From Trifolium pratense (Eukaryota > Streptophyta > Magnoliopsida > Fabales > Fabaceae), in assembly GCF_020283565.1 (NCBI RefSeq), contig NC_060065.1, positions 35,080,409-35,144,408 of the forward strand: a stretch of DNA of 64,000 bases. Direction: 5' to 3'. The notes under the pieces were generated by a model. The model saw only the letters and a list, made by a program, of their open reading frames with translations, made no database searches and was not told the DNA's origin. This document shows positions 1-12,714 of the stretch, in pieces (position 1 is the first letter of the stretch; each line of letters opens with the position of its first letter). Made by a program: the position numbers and the translations under genes.

Positions 1-42
1 TAGTTAGATTTAATTCAAATTATTAATTATAAGACAAGATAA

Positions 43-75
<33 letters not shown>
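43..75. repeat. (GAT)n microsatellite
   Basis: About eleven uninterrupted GAT units are visible. No coding context. Confidence 0.9.
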
Positions 76-1454
76 ATCCAATCCAAGATGTTTTTGCACA
101 TGATGAGATAGTTAAAAGAATATCCGATCTTACGGCATCAAAGAGCTAAGCTTCCATGTTAGTTATAGTACTAAGTTGTTGTTTTGACACTTTCATAAAC
201 CAACTTCATCATTTAATAAGCCATTAGAGCTTAGTGAAGAGCTAATTAATTAAGACTATGCGCTGGATCTACCTTGATGCCAGAACTGACCCCCGAATCA
301 GATTAAACTGGTGGTGAAAGCCACATAAAAAAAACTATGGTCAACTAAAACAAGCTATCAGTTCTGTGAAAGATATATAATTCCATAAATTATTAGACTT
401 GAAAATTCTACCATCATGTAAAGCATATTTGGGACAAATAATGAAGAATTTTAACAAATGCCTCTTTCAGTAACGTTTTTCTAATTTTGTATTGCGTACA
501 AAAAATGGTTTATGGAGTCTACCGATCCAAACTAGACAAATAGAAATGCTGAAATTAGACTGGATTATCATCTATTGGACTGAATTAACTTTTTTTTTAA
601 CCTAATTTGTTATGGATTGAGTCTAAGCCCAACTCAGGGACGTACTTGGCCCATTTAAACGTCGAGCTCAACCCAATAGTGTGTTGGCCCAATGCCACAC
701 ACTCCTGCTCAACGGCCGTAGAAGACAATCCTTTTATAGAAGACAATCCTATATATATTCTTCTCATGCAGAAGAGTCGGGTAATATCAGTTCTTACTCT
801 AAAACCTGAACTTCACACAAATTTTAACTTACGCATCGGATTATTCACATGTACAACCCCTATTCACCACCACGGTACTGAAGAGAAGCGCTACCGGCCA
901 TCAGATAAGATTACTAATTAATTAGGTGTGGGAAAAATAGGGATATGAATATCAATATACTTTATGTAGTGTGGGGTTGTTTCCAATCTATGATGCAAGC
1001 CAGGGAAGACTCATACATACAACATTTAATTCTTAGATAATTTTCTGTCTGGTCAGAGGTAAATTATTACTTATAACTGCTCCCTTTGAAAATCATGAAA
1101 AAAAACAACAGCTTTCAATGCAATTTGGTTGATTATTTTGCCTTAAGAGTTTCACATGTACATATTATTACATGCAGCTGGTATATGACATGCTAAGATA
1201 ACTAGATTAGTACCTCCAAATTCAAATGTTTACAGTTTAAGACAAAACCATGCACTTGATTTTTCTTCTTTTGGTTCCCTTGGGTTGATTCCAGCACAAA
1301 TATTGTGTTTTCACCAAATTTTTAGTCATCTAGAAATGTTATCCCAAAATGTAACCAATCACTACCTCATATTTGGATTCTCTTTTATGATTTGATAATC
1401 ATAAAATGAAATCTGACTTATATTTGAGTTTTTTTTTTTTAGAAGAATAATTTG

Positions 1455-1462
<8 letters not shown>

Positions 1463-1518
<56 letters not shown>
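1463..1518. repeat. (AT)n microsatellite
   Basis: About 28 uninterrupted AT units follow an A-run. It lies in gene-free DNA. Confidence 0.95.
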
Positions 1519-1521
<3 letters not shown>

Positions 1522-2959
1522 AAATAATTACACATGAATAAAAGGCAAATGGGTAATAAGTTGCGCCGCTAATTTTAATTTGAGTTTTGAAAATAATTTT
1601 AACTTGTAGTTAGGATTTGAATTTTTATCGGTAATCATACTAGTCGGTTCAAATGATTGAACCAACAATATGATAGTAGTTTGTTAGTTGGTTCAAGCAT
1701 GGTTGGTTCTTAGTCTGACTCTGATCCCTGATTCAACTACGGTTAGTTCAATCGATTCCTATCTTTCTATTTTATTTCTAAAAAAAATACTGTCAGATTA
1801 ACATTCTCTGAAACCTACTGTCAGATTAACATCTATGAGGCCTAGCTGAAAAACAAAATAACAACAATATAGTTATAGGATCAAGACATTTTTTAGTGTA
1901 TATTTTGTTTTCAATATTGTCTCTTCACTCTCTTGTACAGAGTTTACCAGGTAGATTTTCATGTAGTATGTTGATTAACTATTCAGCTTGTGGCCTTTTA
2001 CAAATGACCCTGACACACACAAGATTCAATTTAGTCAATCTTGATCATATCCCAATATATACCTCTGATGCAATAATTGGCTCACTATGTTTTACATTGT
2101 TTATTGAATAATTATTGTGCATATTCCTAAGATACGAAAAGTAACACGTTAATTGTCACTGTTGTTAAGTATGAAGAAAATGACTGCTGTAAAAATTAAA
2201 AGTACAGTTTGTTGAGCTTGAAGTAATTAAAAAATAAATAACTTATTTACACTTTTAGTCTTTCTACATAACCAATGTGCAATTTTGAGCTATTTAAATA
2301 TCTAGTTGTTAGATTATATCTCTTTTTGTCGTAAAATTTTAACATTTGTTTCGGTTGAAGTAAAAGTCGTAACTTCATAAGTCTAAGTAACACGTGGTTA
2401 TGAATTAAAGTATATGCCAGAAGTCTATTTAATTTACATGGTCATTGTCAAATAACCATCTAATTTTAACAATTGAGATGCATAAAGAATTTACTTCGCG
2501 CAATTGAAACATGTCAAATTTGTGCAGATTATATTTCTCATATATCTCAATTGTAAAAATTTTATGGTTATCCGAAGGGCCAAGTAAAATTAAACAATAA
2601 TAGTAAAAAAGACTTTGAATTTGTGTTTGGTCAATCTCTAGCATTCCTTGAGCTCTTGATTGGTTTGATATTTAATATATTTTTCCCTTTCTAAAAAATA
2701 AATACAACAATAATACAATATATTAAAAAGTGTAATTAAACATAAAAATAAAATTCCAAACATAGGTGAAAAGGGGAGACATGTTTTCATAAAAAAGACA
2801 TCTACAAAATGTCCTTTTCCTTCTCTCAATGATCAAATCAGTGTCTTTAAAAGACTTGCCACAATTTCCATTCTATTCTAACCTCTCTAGAATCTCTTCT
2901 CTTCACTTCACTTATCATATTTTTCTTCCCTTAGACACTTTCTCACCATTTTCTTAACC

Positions 2960-3814
2960 ATGTCAACTTCTAGAACCTCAAACACTTCCCTTAAAGGACA
3001 TTACCATCCTCATAATCAAACTCAAATAAATCTATCTCTTCTTAAACGAAACACGTCGGTTTGTAGCGAAAAAAGAGGGAGAAGAAAACAAACAGAACCA
3101 GGTAAGTTTCTTGGTGTAAGGAGAAGACCTTGGGGTAGATATGCAGCTGAAATTAGAGATCCTAGTACTAAAGAAAGACATTGGCTTGGAACATTTGATA
3201 CTGCTGAAGAAGCTGCTTTTGCTTATGATAAAGCTGCTCTTTCAATCAAAGGTAGCAATGCTAGAACAAATTTCATCTATTCTACTGAATCTGATGAAAC
3301 CAATCTTCACAATGTTGTTACTTCTTTAGATGTTCAAAAAACACAACCAACCAATCAAATTGGAGAACAGAATTCTTCTCATTTGAACAATTTGAACAAT
3401 GAAAATCTGTTTTTCTCTAATGATTATAATAACTCAGGATATCTTGAATGCATTGTTCCTGTTAATTGTTTCAAACCAATTTCCAACACAAACAATTCAA
3501 ACTTTGATCATAATAGCAATGCAAATGATGTTGATTCCATTAGCACAACAAATTACTTCATGCAGGATCAATCATTTTTTGATCACTACACTCCATTCTC
3601 TCAAGAATCAATTAACATTGACACTGAAATTAATGACGGAGTATCATGGGATTGCAATTACAATGAACTTTCAGCTATTTTTAACAAACCACTAAGGAGT
3701 AATGAAAGTCCAAGCTATGGACTAATGACAACTCATGATGTTTCTTCAACTACCTATTCTTCGCCATCATATTCTTCTTTCGGCGATGTTGACATGGGAT
3801 ACTCACTCTTCTGA
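2960..3814 (+). CDS. AP2/ERF transcription factor, group VIII-like (LEP/PUCHI/ESR type)
   Basis: A single-exon gene for 284 residues. One AP2/ERF DNA-binding domain spans about residues 49-107. It has the [10 protein letters not shown] block (58-67), the [13 protein letters not shown] block (74-86) and the closing RTNF (102-105). Ala62 and Asp67 fall at the two positions that separate ERF from DREB proteins, so GCC-box-type binding in the nucleus is expected. The domain wording resembles the LEAFY PETIOLE/PUCHI/ESR subgroup, whose members act in organ and meristem patterning. The exact orthologue is not settled. The rest is Asn/Ser-rich and low in complexity, typical of an activation region, and I see no EAR repressor motif. 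A basic run (KRGRRK, 38-43) just before the domain could be a nuclear signal. The start is the first ATG of the frame, after a CT-rich leader. A perfect hairpin overlaps the stop codon. Confidence 0.93.
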   Translation: MSTSRTSNTSLKGHYHPHNQTQINLSLLKRNTSVCSEKRGRRKQTEPGKFLGVRRRPWGRYAAEIRDPSTKERHWLGTFDTAEEAAFAYDKAALSIKGSNARTNFIYSTESDETNLHNVVTSLDVQKTQPTNQIGEQNSSHLNNLNNENLFFSNDYNNSGYLECIVPVNCFKPISNTNNSNFDHNSNANDVDSISTTNYFMQDQSFFDHYTPFSQESINIDTEINDGVSWDCNYNELSAIFNKPLRSNESPSYGLMTTHDVSSTTYSSPSYSSFGDVDMGYSLF

Positions 3815-3837
3815 GGACAAAGAGTGTCCTCAGAAGA
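3807..3837 (+). other. Perfect 13-bp hairpin over the ERF stop codon
   Basis: TCTTCTGAGGACA (3807-3819) and its exact reverse complement TGTCCTCAGAAGA (3825-3837) flank a five-base loop, AAGAG. The TGA stop at 3812-3814 sits in the left arm. In RNA this would be a strong stem reaching from the last sense codons into the 3' untranslated region. Function unknown. Confidence 0.85.
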
Positions 3838-5876
3838 CAGCAGTTGTGGAGACCGGTAGATCTTTTTTGAGCTCTCTTTATTGAAGTAGCTTTATTTTCT
3901 AAGAAAGGGGGACATGGATTTGTTGTTGTCAAACAATGACGCAATTCCACGAGGTAATCAATCATAACCGTTGATTTGAGATCGGACGGTTCAGATTTAA
4001 AATACAGTTTTATAAAGTAAAACGATCTCAGCGTCTGAGATCAGTTATAGCACTCTTTTGTAACCGCAGGAAATCCGTTTTCAAGAAAGGGTGTGTGTTA
4101 GAGTTTGCTTTTTGTGTGCATGTGCATTAATCATCTGCATGTACTTAGTACGTTGTTGTAACTTTAGTCTAATATCTATAAGAAGTAACAAGTCTTTTTC
4201 TTTCTTTTAATTTGATTAATGAATGAATGAAAATGAATTAAACACATGGGGTGAAAGCACTTTTGTGGTGGTTATATGATGTTGAAAAAATAAGACAGGA
4301 CCACTACTATAGACTGTTAGTTCTGTCTTTCACGCAAAGAAAAATCATATTAATTATATGATATTCATTTGTATCTCAAACTAAACAATTCCTTTAAGAA
4401 TAACGAATCTATGAAAAGGACTCAAAATTAAAGGGGTCTATTAATTAAAAAAAGAAAATAGATATGGACGGTACCAAAGACTGGCTATAAAATTCTTAAT
4501 TTTTTTTTGTAAAGTGACCCTCCACCATACTATCTATATATACTATATATTTATATATACTATACTATATAAATATGAGCATGCGCACAGAGGGAAACAT
4601 TAACATGTTGATAGCATGGTTTATAGTTCTTTTTTATCAAATTTTTTAAGCTAGTTGCCAATACTTTTGGGTATAATTTATGCTGCAGGCACACTACAGA
4701 TAGAAAATGTTGATAGAGATATGGATTGTAGTAGCCAGTAGTAGCCTGCAATCTAATATATTGCTCACAGCTATGAAGCACGGACACAGACATTGACACG
4801 TCAACACCGACCGATATTGAAAAAATGATATAATCCAATGTAATCATAAATTTCGGTGTCGTGTTGGACACGCCTAATCCAATGAGTGTTCATGTTTCAT
4901 ACACAGCATTATCCTTTTTTTAGGGGGAATTAGTGAACCCAATGATCCAATTTTAAGGGTACTAAACCCCTTATGTGGGAAACTTAAAGACTGTTTTGGA
5001 AGAGTTTTGAAGATTTTTAACAATAATATCATCATAAGCATTCTTCTTTCCCTCTCCTTTAAAATTTTTCTCTCAACAAAATGATAAGTTACTTTCCCTT
5101 TTTCCCTTTTCCTTCCCCTACTAACTTCCAAAATCTTACATATTTGATTATGTAAGATTACAGCAATGTGATAATTTAAAAGATGAAAATAAGATTACAG
5201 CAATGTGATAATTTAAAAGTGTTTCTTCATATACGTATTCGGTAATAAATTAAAATACCAAGTCAAGCTTTTGATTGTCACAACATCACTGTGTATCCAA
5301 AAATTACAAACCATATAAGATAACAATGTGAAGCCTCATTGAAGTTTCCTGATTATTTCTCGACAGTAAACCCTATAAATATTAAATACAAGTTGGAAAG
5401 TATTGAATAGGACTTCCAAAACAGAAATGGAAAACTGTTACCTAATTCAAAAAGGGTTCAGGTGAAGAGGCGTAAACACATGGTCAATGAAAGGCTAGAC
5501 GGAATGTTTCTCATATGAAAGAAGATCGAAGCATAAATAAGCACAACAGACTCCAAAAAATTGGAGAGATATGGATGGACATGTGCACAATGGAATTGGA
5601 GATTCTTTAGGAGTTATTCTAAAGCAAGGTGGTTGTGTATGGGTTGGCCACGGTTTATTCAAGATCAAAGGAATGGCCATAAAAAGATTTTATGAACATA
5701 AAGATAATCAGTGTGAGGTGTGCTAGATCTGAATGCGGAACTGGGATAACTGGGAGAGACAGCAAAAAAAAAAAAAAAAAAAACTATTTGACGGCCTCCT
5801 TGAATAATGATGTCTGGTTGAAGAATCGAGATTAAAAAAAAAAAAGGAGTAATGATGATGTATGCGTTCACATTTC
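3838..5876. other. Gene-free spacer between the ERF and CCCH genes
   Basis: No coding signal found. It contains a short direct repeat: a 29-base unit beginning AAGATTACAGCAATGTGATA occurs at about 5154 and again at about 5191. A phrase around 3966-4050 about 'GATCGGACGGTT' and 'GATCTCAGCGTCTGAGATC' looks like worn inverted-repeat element sequence. The right end is the presumed 3' flank of the CCCH gene, with A-runs at 5765-5782 and 5834-5845. Confidence 0.5.
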
Positions 5877-8800
5877 TTAGCTTGAGGTGTGAGAGACATT
5901 GTTACTTGTTACGGTATTGGCAGGCGCTAAAGGACTGGAACTCCGAGTGCTTGATTGAGAAACAGGGCCACCAGTTGACAAAGTCAAGCCAACTGATCCA
6001 GTCGATGTGCTCACTGATGAAGGTATTCTGGATGGAACAGACTCCCTGCTGGATCCTACGGTAGGTTCGGGCTGCAACTCTGGTGAAGAAGATGAAGGAG
6101 GAAGAGTACCAACAGATGAACCAACAAAGTAGGGTGCAACTGGCGCATCTGTAAGGGAAGAAGCAGATGGACTGTAACTCAGTGATGCAATAGGATGATC
6201 AAATCTACATGCAGGACCAAACTTGCATATACCACGCTGTGCGAAATGAGTGCAAAGTGCTGCTCCCTGATTATCAAACACGGACATTGGATGATTAAGT
6301 AAGAAGGCAGTCAAAATAATGGTTTGGAAAAACATTTCATCTGAACAAACAAACTTTACATTCCCAAGTACAAGTCTTTTAAACAGATAAAGTTGCAACT
6401 GACTAGAATTTAAAATATACTAAGATACTTTCCTTGAACCGATGTCCAAATAAGAACATGACTGCATGAAGAAAGACAGCAATAACAGCTGAGCAGACCA
6501 TGTAAGACTTATCATGTTTCAAAATAGCCACCACATTCAAGAGAATCAGTAAGCACTCCAATCTGTCTATACAGGAAGGGCATACAGAAAACATAGCCAC
6601 AAAAACTAGAAGCACGCCTAAACTAAAATTACAGGAAGGGCATACAGAAAACTTAGCTACAAAAAAAAAACAATGTTTGAACAGCATAAGCTAGCATGTG
6701 AACATAGGGTTCAGAGATTAGACAGATGACAGAGCATAAGAGCAACCACGCTCTTAACAAAGGACCATGCAACACAAGGTGTTTTCTATCACTGACAAGA
6801 GATTTCAAGCATATGCAACTGAGGAGCAAGCAACTCCGCACAAAATACTATGAATAATAGTATTCCCTTATGGATATTACAGATCCTGACATAACACTAG
6901 CATTTTGTCCTGTGTGTCAGGATCTGTAAGTGCTTAAATCCCATAAACTTAAGATTGTCATCGAGAAACTCCCCAAGAGAGAAAACAAAACACTTTAATT
7001 ATATTAAGCTGAATACTAGTCTCTGTGAGGAACCTAAAAGCCTATATTAGTCCTAAGGATGAGCCATGACATGAGCAACAATTCATAGCAAAACAGTGAT
7101 GATCAAAATGATCTTAAACTCATCTCCAAAAGCCAAAGTACATAATTCAACTGTCAAGTAAGAAATTTGCTAATATGCCAAACTGATCTACATATTATAC
7201 AAACTTCCTAGCTTGACATTGTTAGCAACTGGAGAAAATGTAAAGAGACAATGGTTGATTTAATCCCTTTCACTCATGATAACCATAATTAAGACTACGT
7301 ACAATGTTGTTTATATGTGTGAATTTTAAGAGATGTTTTTCCAATTTCATTTGTACGGCTATTAACACAACTGACCACACCATACTGACCCCCTGCCTTG
7401 TGGGGCATGAAGATCTCTGAGTAACACCTGAAAGGTTACCCAAACAACCATTAATTTGTATGCAGAACTAACTCCAGACATAGGATATCCCTAATTTGAT
7501 TCTTCCACTGGCTTCAATTTTAGCACCCGCCATTCATGATAACCCGTTGTTAAGACTACGTACAATGTTGTTTAAATGTGGGAGCATTAACAAACCTAAA
7601 CACTCTCTCCCCACTCCCTACCTAGTGGAGCATGAATATCTATGAGTACCAACTGTAAGGTTACCCCAAACAACCATGGCGTTGTATGCAGAACTAACTC
7701 TTGGCATAGGAATCATAGCCAAGCTCCAACCCCAGCACTGAGCTCAAAATGCAGCTGTCAGATTTAAAGTCATGCGACACTAGGCTTGACTCGGCTACAG
7801 TTTTCTCATGCTCAAATATTAGCTTCACTCACTATTGGAAGCAGATCAAACTATAATATGCAGGACTCAAGAAATTACCTTGAGGAGTACATAAGGGGAA
7901 AAGTACCCCTTCATGATCGATAGATTAATATGAGAATTCCCTAACAATTATGCAGAAGCAGCATAAACTAATAAGAGAAACATTGTGTTCAAATATACCA
8001 TAATCAGAACATGATAACCTCAATCACAATAACAATAAAGACAAAAGCCCACTGTCCTAGAAAATTGTTATGATAACAATCACCAAAGTACAAGAGCTAG
8101 AAACAATGGCTCCAAGTAAGATTTATTTTCAATGATGAATTGCATACTAAACTTGTATTTCATTAAACAAGTTTCAAATTATGCACAAAGATATTGAAAA
8201 CAAAATGATCAAAACTACAATATTTTGTTGGAGTGGAAAAGACACAGATCAACAAACAAAAAAAAAACTCTATATTTCACAACTCAATAAGAGGCGCCAG
8301 AGTACAAATAAATTGAGAGGAAATCATTACCGGGCGTAAAGGAAGACCTGCGGGACTAAGGACAACATTTGCTTTTGGTGCACTTGTGTCTGGTGGTTGG
8401 TGATAACTATATGATGGACCAAATGGAAGATCCTCTGGTTTAGAGTAGTAATGATACTCTGGTTGATTAGGCCTTGCTTGAAATGACTGCTCCTTCTGAT
8501 TTCTGCTTGAAGGACCAACTGAGGAAACAGAAGGTTGATAAGGTCCAGTATAGGCATTAGCTGATGAAGGTATGTGGGTTATGCCATAAAGCTGTGTGGA
8601 ACCAACATTAGCCGGATTTCCAGAGGGAAGTACAGGGCTTGTTGCAGTGGCCTGCACCAAAGAGCTCAACAATTAACAGCTTCAATGAATGCACAAAAAA
8701 ATTAACTAAGCAGTATAAAAGAAATACTTAACCTACCTGATAAGGACCCCAGCCAGAAAATGGAACCATGGTTGGGGACAATACCACAGGTCCATAAGGG

Positions 8801-10181
8801 CTCTGGACATACGAACCAGGTAGTAGAGGTGGCCTTGCGACCAGTACACCAATTTGTTGTGAAGAAGGACCAGATGGTGGAGGCTGTACGGTTGGATATA
8901 ATGGCGAAGGTACTTGTACATGTAAAGGTGAAACTGGGGGAATTGGCGACGGAGCTGGAATTTGGACACTAGCAGGAACTGGATGATCAAATTTACAAGT
9001 AGCACCAAACTTGCACTGTCCCGTTTTCACAAAATAGGAACATTCCTTTTCACCCTGTTAATTTTTATCATTTATCAACATTAAAATTCAGACTAAAACA
9101 TTTCCATTTACAGAAAACAAAATCCATAAAAACATGTTCAATTCAATATATTAAATATACACACCGGACGTAACGGATATCCATAATAATTTAGTGAAAC
9201 AGGAGTAGCATCAGTTGCTCCAGCCTGTCTAGGATGATGGTACTTGCAAGACGCACCAAATTTGCAAGATCTTGTCCTCATGTAATACTGCATTTCAAGT
9301 CATCAGCAAACATAATCAACACAAATTGAAAAACAATCGAAACAAAAACATAAACCGTCTCCATCCTCAATCCTCAAACACATACATATGACAATTGAAC
9401 AAAAAAACAAGCAATTATCGTACTCCCTCCGGCCTTAATTATAAGCAAATTTCCACTTTTTAGATTCATTGGATAACTAATGTATCTGGTCTATAATTAT
9501 CTAATGAATCTAAAAAGTGGAAATTTCGTTATAATTAATGCGGGGAGGGAGTATCAATTGTCAAATGGAGCAATTTGACAAGTAAGTCCATGGTATTATT
9601 CAAGCAAAAGAAAACCATATAAAGAACCTGGCAAACCGGCTGGCCAGCGCGTTCGGGATACTCCCCTACAGTCCTAGCAGCAGCTCCAATAACCTAACAA
9701 AACAAAACACATTCACATATCATCAAATTACTTCAAAATACTATCATCAGTGCATACAATGCAAAACAAAAAATCTTGAATTAATCACAGTATCTAACAC
9801 CAAAATCATGAAATTAAACACAAAATTAAAACAAAAAAAGCTTTGATTACCGCGCCACGGTCACGAGGATGATTGAACCGACACCTAGAACCAAAGCCAC
9901 AAAAACCAGTTCTCAAATAGTAAGTACAATCAATCTCATCAGGTCGAAGTGGATACGAATCTTCACCAGCAGCAGAACCTAATCCCAATTGCCACATAGG
10001 TTCTACATTTTGATAACAAAAAAATAAAAATGAACAAGATCAAAAAAAAAAAAAAAAGTAGTTCACATTGATGAAAAAGTAGAAATCAGAAAACGGTTAT
10101 ACCTTCAAGACCGGTTTGAGAATCCGGTCCGGTCCATTCCGGTGACGGATCAGGTTGAGTGGAGCGAGGATAGTGCTCCAT
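5877..10181 (-). CDS. ZFN-type CCCH zinc-finger protein, seven exons
   Basis: Exons (transcript order): 10103-10181, 9851-10002, 9628-9693, 9165-9287, 8737-9054, 8331-8651 and 5877-6266. All junctions are GT-AG and in phase, giving 482 residues. Four intact C-x8-C-x5-C-x3-H fingers are seen, at residues 52-71, 98-117, 145-164 and 358-377. Plant ZFN1-like proteins usually have five. The place of the fourth (312-331) is present but all four ligands are replaced (Tyr312, Leu321, Tyr327, Gln331). The family binds nucleic acid, mainly RNA, and some members act in mRNA control. The long linker and the C-terminus are Ser/Pro-rich. Intron 6 is 2,064 bp and holds local repeats. Intron 3 holds a Stowaway element. 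The start at 10181 is the first ATG and lies upstream of the [14 protein letters not shown] segment preceding finger 1. The identification is firm. Which orthologue it is remains open. Confidence 0.92.
6571..6690. repeat. 60-bp tandem repeat, two units, in CCCH intron 6
   Basis: The phrase ACAGGAAGGGCATACAGAAA starts at 6571 and again at 6631, with similar sequence after each, so the period is 60 bp. Confidence 0.75.
7264..7710. repeat. Diverged direct repeat in CCCH intron 6
   Basis: Two diverged copies of roughly 200 bp lie about 260 bp apart. They share TTAAGACTACGTACAATGTT (near 7290 and 7551), then a 'GG(G/A)GCATGAA.ATCT.TGAGTA' phrase and 'TGTATGCAGAACTAACTC' (near 7457 and 7684). This is an old internal duplication in the intron. 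Confidence 0.7.
9421..9553. mobile_element. Stowaway-type MITE in CCCH intron 3
   Basis: A 133-bp inverted-repeat element. The ends are TACTCCCTCCGG and GCGGGGAGGGAGTA, with long imperfect complementary arms containing ATTCATTGGATAA. It is bounded by TA dinucleotides, the target duplication of Tc1/mariner-related Stowaway elements. Confidence 0.85.
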
Positions 10182-10901
10182 TGTTGGATGAAATGGAAGT
10201 TAGTTGTAGAGAGAGAAAATGAGGTTGGATTTTCTCTCTCTAAATCTATATATATATATATATATCTGTAACGAATGAGTTTAACCGGACGGACACACAA
10301 ACACAACTTGTTCTGTCTCTACTCTCTCTTTTCTCGCTCTTGTTGTTGTTGTTGTTGTTGTTGTTCTATTTCTCTCTCTTTCAGTTTCAGTATCAATTTC
10401 AATTTCTTCAATGCGTTTTGATTTTTGATCTTTCTATGTCTGCAACTAGCTTCTTTTATTGGTCTCTCACTTTCTTACTTCCTTTTATTTTATTTATTTA
10501 TTATTATTATTTATTACTCCACCCGCCAGGAGGACAACAAAATTACCAAAATCTACATTTATATATTATTCAATCATTTACATTTAATTTTTCTTGTTTT
10601 TTATTCAGATTTTTTTTTACACATTTTATTCAGATTATTAGTGTCTTTTTAATTTACAAAATATAAATATTAAAGATGGATTTTTAAACTATTGAACAAT
10701 TTGTTATTTTATGATGTTTGGCGAATAAAATATTACTTTATATATGGTCAAAAAAATATTATTTTATGTTTTATACAACTTGTATGTGGGGTAAAAAAAA
10801 ATTAGTGGTGGTTTAGTTATGGACAAAAATTTATTTTTTGGTTGATCTTTTGCCCCTCATTTTTTAGTCTTTAGAACAATTTTTAAATCAAACAAACACG
10901 T

Positions 10902-11150
10902 TAGTTTCTCTGGTCCTTTTTATAAGGAACACTTTGAAAAATAAATTTGGTCTTTTTTATAAGAAACTTTGATCAATTTTCAAATGTTTTAAATGTTCAA
11001 TTTCACTTATGTCCTTATTTATTACGAGAGAGAATTTAAAAATAAATTTAAATTTAGAAGAGTATTAAATGAAGTTAGTTATGTTAAATGTGTTTTCTTG
11101 GTTGTGTGATTTTTTCAAAGTGTTCCTTTTAAAAAGGACTGGAGGGAGTA
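10902..11150. mobile_element. Stowaway-like MITE
   Basis: The left end reads TTTCTCTGGTCCTTTTTATA and the right end is its near reverse complement, closing with AAAGGACTGGAGGGAGTA. Longer internal arms include GGAACACTTTGAA and TTCAAAGTGTTCC. TA dinucleotides bound the element. Confidence 0.75.
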
Positions 11151-11243
11151 TAATTTAAGTTGTCGTGTTCAATCTCTAATTTTACTATTACAATGAGATT
11201 TAACAAATTTTTTAAATACAATAATTTAATAGTTTTGTTAATG

Positions 11244-11351
11244 TACTCTCTCAGACACATTTATAAGCAAATTTAACTTTTGACTACGTACATCCATTTT
11301 TCAATTTACCAAAAAAGTTAAATATGCTTATAAATGTGTCCGGATAAAGTA
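11244..11351. mobile_element. Short Stowaway-like MITE
   Basis: Inverted arms: ACACATTTATAAGCAAATTT on the left and AAATATGCTTATAAATGTGT on the right, about 108 bp end to end and bounded by TA. Confidence 0.75.
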
Positions 11352-11452
11352 TGTTTTAAGAACACATGTTAAATAATAATAAAAATTATATTAAAACAAT
11401 ATTTTGACTTTTTTTAAGTCGAGTTGTCTAATAACTAGAATTTCCCCTTTTA

Positions 11453-11583
11453 GTCTAATGAGTTTAGTTCAGTTTGCAGAGACATTGCATTATATATGTT
11501 GAGGGTTGGGGTTCAAACTCTGATCATCCCACTTATTTACGTTAAAGGTTGAATTTCTAGTCACTTGATTACTTAACAAAAAA
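11453..11583 (+). mobile_element. tRNA-derived SINE, degenerate (family 1)
   Basis: It resembles the better-kept copy at 43911: a TGAGTTTAGTTCAGTTTGCA A-box-like phrase, GGGGTTCAAACTC as B-box, then CCACTTATT and a weak A-rich end. I could not define a target duplication. Confidence 0.6.
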
Positions 11584-12714
11584 TTACCTTTTTAAGGTTA
11601 ATAAATTGGAATGCCAAGTTCCAACATCAATTTCTACGTATCATGTGACTTAACTATGTTTACCGGAACATAATATTTTTTACTTTAAAAAACTAAATTC
11701 ACATTTTTAAAACCAAAGATTTCTATATTAAATTTTTTAACATGACCATAAAGCACAACTATTACTAGATGAAAATATATAATTGAAAGAAAATGCTAAG
11801 AAAAATTGAGGAAAGGGTAATTGTGAAGGAAGGTGATTTGTAACTGAGTAGTAACTGTGATGAAGGAGCAAGGTAATTAACTAGGTAAGGGTGTGTTGAA
11901 CAAGCTACTAGTGCGGCTGAGAGGAAATGGGTAGGAAAAGACTTGAGTACCCTTGTTTGAATTTCAACATGTGGGTTAGTGGGAATCGATAGGTTATGGG
12001 ATTTGATATGACAGAGTTGTCATTTACTCCTTTGGGGCATTGAGTTGAATTAAACTAATGCAATGGGGGATATTAATTAAATTAGATTTTCATGACTAAA
12101 CTATACAATTAAAATACTAGATTGAATTAATTTATTTGTTATGGGTCATGTGGGGTGTTGCTGACCGCTGATGAAAGAATAGAAGATGCAAAAAAGAGCA
12201 TGAATGAAATGAAGATAGATGATGTTTGGTCCACGTGGAATAAGGAGGATCTTCCTTAAAAGCAGTAAAAGGTAGCATAGCAGCATGAATTTACCATGTA
12301 ACGAGGATTATGGGATCCTATCCCCTGTTCTGTTCGAACCTTCCGCATGCCATAGAACATGTCAAATTTGGCTTCTTTTTATTTTCATTCATAGGAATAT
12401 ATTAGTCTCTAGATTCACCTATTAATACTACAAGGGTTATGGTAACATGTGCCGGCCAGCAGCACATGTTAAGATTACTTCAAATAGTAATTTTATATTT
12501 CTCAAAAATATTTTCAATAATTATCAATTGAGTTATTTTTACAGGATATGTTAATTTGGTTTTCAAATGTTAAATGTTATATAAAATATTAAAAGTACGG
12601 AAGAAAAAGTTTAAAATATAGGTTACAATTGCACAACATTTAATATTAGAAAACCAAACTATATATACATATATGGAAGACTTTAGTGTTTATCAGCTTT
12701 TTTAAAAGTTTGAT

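Larger units (their letters stand above)
1..2959. other. Gene-free upstream region
   Basis: I see no gene here. The only open frames are short, have no recognisable protein features and lie in AT-rich sequence. The stretch holds a GAT microsatellite near its left end, an AT microsatellite around 1463-1518, and the presumed promoter of the ERF gene at its right end. A CT-rich stretch at about 2880-2950 directly before the ERF start looks like a 5' leader. Confidence 0.6.
10182..12714. other. Gene-free spacer upstream of the CCCH gene
   Basis: It holds the presumed CCCH promoter and leader at 10182-10400 (CT-rich runs, a TA tract at 10248-10266, and GTT repeats near 10338-10363), two MITE-like elements and a SINE-like stretch listed separately. 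I find no gene in the rest. Confidence 0.55.

Noticed and set aside
607..921. A 104-codon open frame on the plus strand upstream of the ERF gene
   Set aside because: No domain, no recognisable composition or gene context, and the neighbouring DNA is intergenic in character.
1463..1518. A replication origin or matrix attachment signal in the AT tract
   Set aside because: A simple dinucleotide repeat alone is not evidence for such a function.
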